Shown: positions 48,601 through 60,600 of the stretch, piece after piece | Position numbering within the stretch: the first letter of the stretch is position 1 | Layout: each line of letters starts with the position of its first letter | Assembly: GCA_037954235.1 (NCBI GenBank) | Contig: JBBMOA010000013.1 | Coordinates: 19,528,501-19,592,500 of the forward strand | Direction of reading: 5' to 3' | Origin: Aulostomus chinensis | Taxonomy: Eukaryota > Chordata > Actinopteri > Syngnathiformes > Aulostomidae | Length of the DNA: 64,000 nt | Program-made: the position numbers and the translations under genes | Notes under the pieces: model-generated | Databases searched by the model: none | What the model saw: the letters and a program-made list of their open reading frames with translations, nothing else | Told to the model about the DNA's origin: nothing

Positions 48601-51600
48601 CCACCACAACTACCTAAAAAGTTTAAAGTTTACCTTTTAAATGTGTCTTTGTATGCAATGAATTCTTCAAAACAGATTTTCTTTTAACTATCACACATTA
48701 TAATGAAAAATTACCACAAACAACAAACTGATCGACCGAAGCAATTAAAAAGCCCAGATGGAGATTTCAGTTGGTTCTAGGAAGTGTGATAAGAAAGGTA
48801 CCGGTTACTTAACAACACAAGTTAGTCAGAAGGTGATTTGACCTTGTTTTTGCCTGAGAGTTGATTATTACCAGTGTTAATATTTTACCTTTTCCATGAA
48901 GCTGTCCTCTCCCTGAGCAAGAAGTCAGCCCACAACCACAGTGAAGAATTGGAAAACAGTGATGGAAGGCAAGAAGAGGTGATGAAAGGAAACAAAAGAA
49001 GAAAGGAGAAGATGGAACTATGCATCAGAATCAGACGACAGAGAGATTATGGATTGCATCAATCATTTCATCTGGATACATGATGACCAGCAGGAAACAC
49101 TTAAATAGAGGTAAAGAGGACAGAATGCTGGTAGCATTTGTTTTGGAGCCACATCAGATTAAAAACAGCAACATGGAAACAGAGAGGTGTTCATGTTTGG
49201 GTTATTTTCAAGAAACAGACTAAAGTGAGCTGGGCCTAACTTGAGTTAGTTCTCCCTTTTTCTTTAGGAGTTCCCTTCCTATGTCTCGGATACTTCCTTG
49301 TTCACTTGACCCTTCTCGGACAGAAATATACAAGTTGAGACATTCCATTCTCCCCAAAAATAGGCCCTTTCTGTCAGCCCTGAGGTGGTGAACAAGCCGT
49401 CACGTGTCCTCGCTCAGGTTTCAGGTGAATAGCGAGTGCATGCCAGCCATCAGGCTACAATCTAAGCTGCACTGGCCTGGTTTAAGCAAGGGCTAACTTT
49501 CATAATCAGGGTTTCAACTAATCAGAGGAAAATATGTCTTTGTTCACTAATCCTATCACTCTAAAACTGGCCTTTATTTCCCTGCATGCCCTGGAAGAGC
49601 TTTCTCTCACCAGGTCAATTAGTTTAGTGATGGGAATTTCTCTGATGGGTTTCTTCATGCGGCACAGACTCTCCAGCGAGGTGCCAAAGCAACTGGGCAG
49701 GTAGTTGCCGGAGATGGTGATGAAGTAGTCCTTGCCACGGTCCAGATGAAGCACCAAGATGTCCTCTATGGAGTCCTCGCCAGAGTTGAGCAGTGTGACG
49801 GAGTCTTTACTGACATACACCTCCAGAAAGATCTCCAGGTTCTCATCTGCTCAGAGGAGGAGGACGCTGTCAGAGGAGAAGCTACCACACTGGCTCTTTT
49901 ATGTGTTATTCATAGGCTTTTTCTCCACATGAAGGGGAAGTTCTTCACCCTAATTCAATATACTCTGAAAGAGAGCTCTAAACTTCCCATTTTATGAGTG
50001 AGCTAGTTTGCTGGTTAGTGGTCAAAGAATAATGTTGCAGTCCTGGAAATGACACAATTACTGCAGTGAATCTGGGGCTGTAATAAAACAAAGATGTAAC
50101 GACATTTAATAATTCCAATACTAGATGATCACAGACCACTTCTCAGAAAAAAACATCGAAGGACAAAAGACAAGTCAGGATGATAAAAAAGGACTTACTG
50201 GGCTCTAAGAATCCATCACTTGGCTCGGCACGCAGCCAAGACTTGCAGTACTGCGAGTCATTGAGTTTGGGGATGAAGGCAAAGTGACAGGGGACCTGCC
50301 CGTCATTCTTTATTAGGAAGCGTTCCCTCTGAAGCTGACGGAATTTTACGTTCTCAAATGTAAACTGCAGAACACAGAGAAGAGATACAATAGATATACA
50401 ACTTGATCCTGGTTATAATTGGATGAAACACGGATTCATACTGTAGGATAATGAGCACATTCCTACCTCTCTTCTGTTCAGAGATACAGATGGAAGGAAA
50501 TCATTCTCCATTCTGTCCATCGCCCGAACAATCTCCTCAAATACCTTTTTGTGGCGCTGCTCATTTACAACCTTCACCTGTTACACAAAAACAAATCCAA
50601 TAACTCACATTTTAAAAATAACAACTCAATTGCCGATTCATGGGATACACTTTAATCAAACTAATGCAGTATCATCTGACAGCCCAGCAATAAATACTCC
50701 CTCCCCGATGTTGACTTTTGAGTCGCGATGGTTCATGTTCATGGTTATTTTAAAGGCTGTAATTTGTGATGCTGTTTACTGTACTGGAGCATGCCGGGAG
50801 GGGTTCCACAAGAAAAGGAGGGACGGTCGTGTTTCAAGTCTTTTCTAAATACCAGTACCACAAAGAGACTATGAACTGAAATATTATAAATAATATAAAA
50901 CGGCGTGTAGCCTGTGTTTTTACAGAAGTAATTGCTTGAAAAAAAATCAAATAAATTAAAGCCAAACTGACTCATAGATTTGTAGAATTATGCCACCCCA
51001 TCTCAAAGATGATGACGGTAGAACCTTGCAGTTGTGTAAGATGTCTTTTTTTTTACTCTTACCCCCATCTTGAAAAGAGAGCTGACAGGTTTGTGGTCGC
51101 TTGTTTGCAGCTCCATGTGACTTCGGTACTTCAACTGCTTCACATTGTTGCCCCTCCACAAGATTCTGTCACACCAGGCAGGAACACGGCACTTCCCGCT
51201 GAAGGAAACAGACCCAGTTTCAGAGGCCCAGTCAGGGTTCACAGACACATAGAGAATTGCTGACTCTGTGTTTGTGTAATGATAAGGCCGGAAATGGCTC
51301 CCTGACTGGTGACATTTCAGCAGGATTCCAAAGAACTGAGGCTAAAATTGTGGTGGAGATGCAAGAGAAAGAAAGTCTGTGCATTCACTTGTTTTTACCT
51401 CGAGTCCCATCGATCTGTTTTGGGGTCATATTTGTACGTGGGAATGAAGGTAATCTCTCCTTCCATGAAGTCAGTGAAGGCTCTTTTGGTCTGCCTCTGA
51501 ATATTCAGCTGCACATAAGAAAGCAGATTAAGGTGGAAATCTCTCTAACACTATGACAACAAAAACAATAAAGAGGAAATTGTGACAGAAGCTTAGATGT

Positions 51601-54600
51601 AGCAATCCAAACTAGGATGCGTAAGACTCCCCTTTGCAAAACACCTCCCCTTTTAAGAGGAAACACATCTCAGTCCCTCACCTGATCGACCTCCTGAAGC
51701 TTCTTCAGCTCATTCTGAGAAATAAGCTGTTTGACCTCAGCAGCATCGTACATGAACAGACGATAGTTTAGATCCCCGAGCCAGATTACCACACTAGAAC
51801 AAACAAAGGGGGAACAGAGTTGGCTTCAAATAACACATGGTGAACTTTTCCTCACTAACACCAAATTCCTCTCGAAGGCATTCTTTCTAAGGGCCCTGCC
51901 TAAGAGATCCATAGTGAAAAATAGCAAACTGTGCTAGTTAGGAGGGGTCAAATTGCTGCGGAGAATCAGGTTAGAACTCTGGTAGTCCTAAGACTACAAC
52001 TTAAAACTGCTGTACAACTATTTTTATTAGTACTGCGGTATGCTGGAAATATGAAAAGTCTATTTCAAGAACAATGTAATGTAAAACAAAACTAGGAGAA
52101 ATGGAATTCAATTACAGCTTGTGATGAACACAACGTCAGAGTGGATGTAACAAACAACCAATGAGCGTGAAATCCGATTTTAGGGGCACATTTACTCTGG
52201 AAATGAAAGCCTGAGAAACTCACTCGTGCTTGACGATGCTTAGAGGGGGGTGGTCCAGTAAGTGGAAGGTCATGCGGGCACATATGTCTTTATAGTCCTG
52301 GTTGCGGCGCTCAAAGTCCTCCACGTGTGCTGCAAGATGTGAGTTGACGATGCAAACGCTAGTGTTGTGGAAAACGAACCTCACTGCCACTCCTCCTTTG
52401 TTCCCCTGAGAAGAAACAATATCACAGATTTATTATCACTAATTTATAGGAATGAAGTAAAATCTGCCATGTCACTGGACTTTATTAATGGTTTTAAATT
52501 TTGATGCAGTCTAAATTTAATTTGAACAAACCATTTTTCCCATGATTCCAGTTCCCACATGCTCTGCAGCCACCTCTTTGATATATTTCTTATGGATCTT
52601 ATTGACAAAGACCACCAGCATCATCCCAACTAACCGTATGATGCGAACCTGGAAAGATTGAGAACAACAGAAGCAAGTTATTGCCATAGACTGAATGTTA
52701 AGGTGGACAATGTAACAGCTCCCCAAAAGTGAAGCCAACAACAACTATAGTGAAAGTATTTAAATGGATCACTCTTGCTAACGTGGACGCTACTGTATCA
52801 AAGGGCCAAATAATCACTGAAACAACTGCCTCAAGTATCTCTCCAACTTACCCGCTTGTACTTGGCATTTGGGTGTAAGCTCCTCTCAACTGCTTCTACC
52901 CAGAGCTGCTCCTTCGATGAGTCCATGTAGAAGAAAGCCTCAGTGCTCAGGTCCAACTCCTGAAAACTAGAGAAACAAATCAAGTCATTAGCGGGGATAA
53001 CTATGCAAAAAAAGAACATGACATGGGCCAGTTTATCATAATGAAAGTGCCATATGGAAGTCGCGCTGACCCAAGAGCATAAATATCAGGAGGTTCTGTG
53101 TCGCAGCAGAGCCACGACTCCAGGCTGCTGTCAGGAGACTGACCGTTCACATTCCACGTGCCTGTGAAAAACCTACAGAAACAACAGGCAGTTATTAATT
53201 ACAGGGGATCTAATCTGAGTTATTTTTCAATTGTAAGCATCTATATCAATGCAAAACAAACAAATCCTCCCACCTGAAATTCTGGATGTCCACATACTCG
53301 TTTTCCTTTTTTCCCAGCCGGTGTTTAATGAGGTATTCTCTCTGTCCTGCCTGACTGGAGAACATGGCCTGTCTCATGCTATTGGTGGTGGGACTCTCAC
53401 ACCAAGACGGTGGCCTGTCCACTCGATCAAACCCAGAGCCAAAACTACTGGATGATGAAAAAAAAGAAAAGCATGGATCCTTTGAACATCTTTTCAGAGT
53501 TTCACAGCAACCGGAATCCTTCAGTGGCAGATGAACTTACTCTGGTTTGGTGCTGCTGCTGAGGGAGTTGTCTTTGGCCTGTAGGGAGACAATTCTCTCT
53601 TTAGGAACTGGTACAGGAGGCAGAGGGGTAGATGGAGAGTAGGAGGCTTTGCGAGGAGGTAGAGGGGGAACAGGAGGCGGTTCCCTGGAGGCAACAATCC
53701 GGTTCTGGTGGTTCTTCTTTTCCTCCACTTTAAGAGCATGATTGAAGTGGTCCTCGAATCCAAAGTCTGAGGCCAGTGACTGAGCTGGATCATCAGAGAA
53801 AAAGGATTTGAGCTCACATCACTAAAATCTGCCGTGTATGACAAATTAATTGAGAGCTTTTAATTCTAAACACTACTTTTTACCTGGGTTGGCCTGATTT
53901 GCCGTGGTGTTGAGGGTGGAAGGTAGTGAGGAGGTCTGCTTGGGTGGGTTGACTCCAGAGCTCACAGAATTAGAAGTCTTATTTGCTCTTTGAGGTGGGA
54001 TGGGGACTGGCCCTCTCGGGGGTATTTGTGCAAGGGGCTCCATTGCTTTGGGTCTCTTCAGTTTGGATTCAACTAAGAAAATGAAATAAATTTAAAATGA
54101 AAAACAGAACAAAAACAAACACACACACACACACACACACAAACACACACAGTGATCAACTTTATTCAAAACATGGGACATTTTACACATTCAGTGCAAA
54201 CATTTCCATGACAAGTACTAAGGTGTGTTCAAGAGAGCCATCAACATCATGCTAACACGAATAATGCAATTTTAAAAGCATGTTCTGTTTAAACCAAGCT
54301 CCATCAATGCAAATATGAACTCTTATGATGAGAAAAATCCAGAAGAGCAACACAGAGACTCACAATACTAGCTAACAAGTTCTTCTATGATACTACGGCG
54401 TAATGTAAGATGTTATATTTAGTCACTTGTGGATGACAGCACATGATCGTGGCAAAATGAAACGGGAGTACTTCACTATCAATATCCTACTCATGCCTGT
54501 ATTAAAAACCTCCAGGCTGCTCCTAAGTAAGTGAGAGATAAATGGACGAATGCCTGATTTATAAAAATGAAACTTCAGAGCAGATTCATCAGCCACGTGT

Positions 54601-57600
54601 ATGGATAAGGTGGCTAAAGTAATCCATCAGGGTTTTCTTTGAACACAATCTTCTCTCATATCTTTAGCATTAATTTAGATTTACATGTAGCTGAGACAGA
54701 CCAGATACTACACTCAAGTCCAAGCATGTGAACACATACACAGCAAGATGAAACAAAGGGCTGAGAAAGATATTGAGATACGATCAAAATCACAATATGG
54801 ACGAGAGCAATATCAAACCTGCTGGCGGAGCAATATTTGCTATGGACAAATCATATTTCATAAAACCATTCTAAGAATTGCGGCACTGCAGAGTCCCCAG
54901 ACTGTCAAATGATCTTTTACAGACCTGGAAAAACCTCTTTGTTTGAGAAAGATTCTTGTGAAAAATGAAAAAAAAAAAAATCACACCGTGACCACATCAT
55001 ACCATAACAGTAATATCAGTAAAAAAAATAATCAAAAGTTGTTCAGCCCGAATGAGGAAAAATATAAACGACAACTGCTACTTCATCCATATGGACAATC
55101 TGAGAGCTGGCATATTTTAAACTGCATACAAGCCATCATGTTGTTCTGCCGTTGTATCAGGCAGAAAAATATGATGGCTTGTGTGTGTGCACAGATGACA
55201 TACACCCCTTGGTAGGGGTTAAAAAAAAAGGAATATGTATCCCATTTGACCAATGTGTTATATTCTCAGACTGAAACTGCGTGTCAAATGCACATCAAAG
55301 CCAAAGTTATTCTGTTTAATAATGTCTGTTATGGCTAAAAAAAAAACAAAAACAAAAAAACAAAACCAATTTACTGATGAGTGGAAGCATAATAAACTAT
55401 TGTTAATAATATTTTCATTCACTCTTGTTTGCCAGCACTGTTCCACTGTGGATATGATTTTAAAAAATGGCAGCCAAATGAGTCAGTGCACCAGTGTGTG
55501 TGGGAGAGGCAAGATTACACAGGAAATCAACGAGTGGTGTAATCCACCCTTGGTAAATAAATGTTGGATGAGTGATTAAATAATTTATCATCCCACGGCT
55601 TCACACTACTGAGAGACAGTGGAGACGTACCTTGTTGTTGAGCGCTCTTCACCTGGGTGAAGAAAGTCAAAGTGCGTTCGTCATCCTCAAGTTCTAACAG
55701 GAGCTCTGGGGCTTTTTCTCCTTTGATTCGTATCCTGACACAAGCTAGAGGGAGTCAGACACACATCACACACACACACACACACACACGCGTGCGCACA
55801 CACACACACACGCACGCACACCACACACACGCACACACGACTGACACCTTTAGAGTTGGCAAACACATTTGAATTGCAAACTGACTGATAAACAAAGCAT
55901 AGTGATTTAACAGTGAACACATTCAGCATTCTTCCAGAGAGCCCTGGCAACTCATGATCAGCGTCTGCTACTAAATAAAGATGTAAACACTCGGCCAAAG
56001 GCATGCTCCAAAAATGCAGCCTGGTTAAATGGGGGCTGAGCTGAAATATATGTTTGGCTTGCTGTAGTTCCCACAGTGCAGGCCAGGCATGCTCACAAGA
56101 CAAAAATATACATTTTCTGTTTAACTGCTATTTTAAGATAAAGACACTGACTTGAGCCCAAATGAGTTTTGTAGTACTTACACTCAACTGAGAAGTCAAT
56201 AAGAAGAGCCTCTTCAGCCTCTGAAGTGAGAGAAAAGAGAGCTTAAAGGCAGCCTTCCTTGAGCTTAAAGGCCATGCAAACTTGTCTTTGGGGAATAACT
56301 ACTTTGACAGGAGGCACCGTGGACTTTCACACCATCGTGAGTGAGTAACAGAGTGACTGTCCTGAGATGCCAAACTACTCAACAAATGTGCCGTGTTTTC
56401 ATCTTACACAAGAATATGTATTACAAATTTAACATATGCCTGGCACAAATCACAGCACTTTTCATTCCAAGAACAAAAGAAGTTACATACCTTTTATTAG
56501 CTTAAAGTTAGCATTGATGGGTATAGACAGCTGAGCCACTGGACGAGACACAACAGCATCAGGGGTAGCCAAAACACCCAATCTGGATCAGAACAACACA
56601 GACTCTTGCTTAACATCAGCTACCTGACATTTTTCATGGGACTTAGGAAGATCAAATATCTAAAACATAAGAGCATATATGCACACCAGCAGCAACAATT
56701 CCTCCAGTTCTTAGAACAGCATTCTCTCATAAAGACAATTTAGTTTCATGCACAGGATTCAGTAGGACATCAGAATAACTGAAGGTTTCAGATGCAAAAT
56801 GGGAAAAAGTAAATGGTGGATTATTATTTGATGATTAATTCAGAAATATGCATGCACACATGCAGAAATGTCCAGATGTTTCAGCTGATAAAGCAAATAA
56901 TGAAAATATTAAAAAAAACCCAAAAGCATTCTCCTTCACTGTTGATGAAAGGCCACTCTAGCATTCTATCTCACATTCAGAGGAGCTCAGAGTCATTAAA
57001 GAGTCAATACAAGCAGCTCTCAAGCTGATGAGGGTTAATGTAGGCGAGGTCATATTTCAATCTCAAACAATAGTTGCGTAATGGACCAGGGCCAAAGCAC
57101 AACGCTGGGCACTGCCCAAGCTTCCCTTCCACTAAACTCTCAGTCTAGTTACAGTTGACAGGAAGAAAATGAGTCAGTGCTGCTGGACTGAATGTGTCAG
57201 AAACACAGTTCCTCCAAATCAGCAAGAGACACTTCTGATGCTGTCAGCAACACGACAAACAACATGAGGAGCCAGTGGCCCAAACAATACAAGCATCTTA
57301 CTAGAAGCCCTTAATTAGATACCCAGTGAGGTGAACCTCATCCTGTCCACTTTGGGATTCAACTCACTGTTTATTTTTGAGGCTACACTTTCTAGTTTCT
57401 ATTATCTACCTTCTTGGTACATTGCCTTTCAAAAAAAAAAAAAAAAAGAATGTATAGCAAATGCCTCAGTCTGATGCCGCTGGGATGATTGCGATTTAAA
57501 AATGACGCTGAATTACTGGAGCATCAGTTGCAGAGTTAGCTTACATTTTCAAGTGGGAGCAACATTTAGACTCAATGTTCGCTCAGCAACACCAATCAGT

Positions 57601-60600
57601 AAAAGAACAGCAGCATGAGTGAATGACTGAACCTGTCAACCCTGGTTTTTCTTCACAACCTGTTTTCAGGTAGGGCCTGACCAATATATCATCCGTTATC
57701 GGTCTGTAACAGGTCTCCAACAGACATATGTACGTGTTGGGATATGCGCCGATATTAAAGTATTTATAGCACATACAATGCAGAAGACAATGACGATGGT
57801 GTTTTTCAAATGGTGTTATGCAATGTATCCAGGAAGAAGCACCTCCACCTTATTTATTTTACTATTGTATTTTGGTCTTCATTTAAATGGGCATGAATGT
57901 GTTAAATATTCTTTAATAAAGAAAGTTATTTGTTTAAGACATTATTCTTCTACCCTTACATATCAGTACATAATTGGTGAACAATGAACAGAGACAGGGT
58001 TTACTTTCAGTCCGGCACAAAAATTCACCGTATCAGTTGCACAAATCAGTAATCGCTGTTTTGTTTTTTTTCCTGCTCTAAAACTGATATTGGTTCACAA
58101 ATCCCACGTAGGATGGGCCCTGTCCCCAGGCAACAATAATGCTGGTAACTTTAACAGAGGTTGCAATGTGCTTGTCGAATCCAGACCAACAATGTTGTGA
58201 GCCCTGTTAAACTCCATCAGCACCAGTGACGTTATCACAGGTCAAACAATCATATACCACAACATCTGTGTGACAGTGACAGCACCAGGTCTCCTCAACT
58301 CGCCTGTCAGTACTCCTCTTCCTTCGAATGTGTGTGCGTAGACTTTTAACACAGTTAGCTGAGCATGCAGTGTGTGTTCCCATGTGAGTCTCATTATAGT
58401 CAGACGGAGTGGAGGAATTCTGGATAATGGCTAGTGAGCTGGCTCCTGGTGGGACTAATTGCTTTGTCCCTCACACCGCAACCTGCTACAAACACAAACA
58501 ACCCTGATGGTTTTAACGTACCCATGACATTCCCCTTCATGAGACAAATCCTGCAGCTGCCAAAAGGTTTTTACACATGGGACTCTCAGATAAATCCCTA
58601 CTGAGGACAAATCTGATTTGGCATCAGGGTAGTGCTGCGAATGAACACAATCACTGTGGCTTCCTGGACAACACAGGCCGGTAACTGACCTTCTCACCTC
58701 TGGGGAGAAGTGCCTGATGCAGAGCAGTCACTTTTATCCAGTTGGACTGTCCAGCTCCCAGTTTGTGCCAATAAAACAGGTAAGATCTACTTGAAAAATA
58801 AGAGGCTGCCGTCTATCTTATTTCATATTCCAACATGTATTTTCTGTTAATCTTTGTTGGGTATTCTTTCCCATCATGTATAAGCGTTTTTAAGAGCCTC
58901 ATTGAAGCACTTTTATGTTTTAGTAGCAATTCAATCAAATAAGGAATTTGTATAATGTTTCTTCTTCAGAAGCAGCTCTTAATAAATAAAGTGTATTCTT
59001 GTATAGCATAAAATGCTAAATTTCTTTTCAGTAACTGCTGAAACATTCCTTGAATTTCGCCTGAGACTCCATCCAAAAAACAAACAAACACATCCTCTCC
59101 AGGTGGTGTGGCTCGAAGACATTTGCCATCTAGTAACTGAAGGGTTGTTGGTTCAATCCCCACTTCCCCCAGAAAACGTGTCAAATCATCCTTGAACCCA
59201 CAATAAGAGTGTGTCCCTCAACACTGTAAAGCACTGAGTGCCGCAAAGGAAGACGATGGATGATTAAGCCTTTTGTTTTAAATCACAACTGATTTCCAGG
59301 AAACTCAACCAGTAAATATTGCTGTTTCTCCAGTGTCCTGGAATTGAAGGAAACACACCAGTCCTGTTTGATCCAGCCACCTCCTCTCATAACAATCAGT
59401 TTCACCTTTGTCTTAAAGGTTTTATGGTACATTCTGCATATCTTATGCTGTTAGCCATAAAATCTATTTATTAGATGGAGCATAGCACGATACAACATGA
59501 TATAAAACATTAACCAAACAGTATATTTAATCATCTTGTCTTACACTGCGTGTCTTTAACTTAATACACACCTTTTTTTATGTACCATCTTTCATCTGCA
59601 CATTAAATTCAATGTACATTTCACAATGGCCTGAAAAGCAGCCGTTTGCAGGAGACCCTTAGACTCCACCTCAGAAGACACTTCAAAGCACACGAAAACA
59701 GGAAGAGCTGTCAACCACCTGAACGTCTACAGCAGAAGCTTTAAAAGAGGAGAATGCTGCAGAAGAACATCACAAGATCTGAAGGGCTGCTTCAGACCAA
59801 TAAGAATCCCTTTCCACACTAGATTCAGCTCCAGCCAAACAAAAGAAAACCATGTATGGTCACCATATTCTATGATACTTACATAAACTCTCCACTGCGC
59901 TCAATTAGTGACAGTAGTCTGGGCTCCTTCTGGCCAGCCCTCAGCTCCTGACCTTTCACAGTGTGAGCAGCTCAATCAAGGAATTAATGGGACTGAGGAT
60001 GACAAAAGTGCCTTGAAACGAAAAGCACCGCGTTGATATTTTAGTGACCAAAGCCTCACCGCCTTCAAAGTTTAAACTGGTGTTTGGTGTGGTTAGTCAG
60101 AAGACACTGTAGAGTTGTTAAAAGAAGCCATGCCAATAGAAAGTTAGCAAAATAATGTGACACATGACAAACCAAAAAGGTATTGACAGGTAAAGCACAT
60201 CATTGAAAAGGCTGGTTAGTGTCAGGAAATATGACACAATCATGGTTAATGTTTTTAAATCAACAAACGAAAGGTGAGTTAAATTGGATAACACTGGTTA
60301 GTGATAACTTTCATTAATTTCAGACAGCAGCCAACGTGATATGAATCAGGTAATTAAGAGTGACACAAGAACTACGAAAATACAGTTCGCGTAACCTTAT
60401 CATAACCCACTCATTGAATAAATTTCTCCAACATTGCCAAATGCTAACTTACTATGAAATATTAGTGACACAAAATGCTAACATTAGCCACAAAGCTAAA
60501 AGATCCGGCAAATATAATTCTTATAAAAGGATATTGCCAAGCACTCCTCGTCGAACTTCCCCAAAGGAGAATCCATTCTTACCTATTCAAAAATGAGAGC

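Larger units (their letters stand above)
56583..59882 (-). other. ocrl: ocrl intron 2, repeat-bearing
   Basis: 3.3 kb with a hAT-like MITE and a tRNA-derived SINE relic. No coding exon recognised. Confidence 0.6.

Noticed and set aside
59098..59265. A functional tRNA gene
   Set aside because: Only A- and B-box like words are present; no cloverleaf can be drawn and the body is that of a SINE.
60488..60574. ATG opening MDSPLGKFDEECLA on the - strand as an ocrl start
   Set aside because: The frame stops after 26 codons and no donor in the right phase for exon 2 was found; the MMEP start at 60995 fits better.
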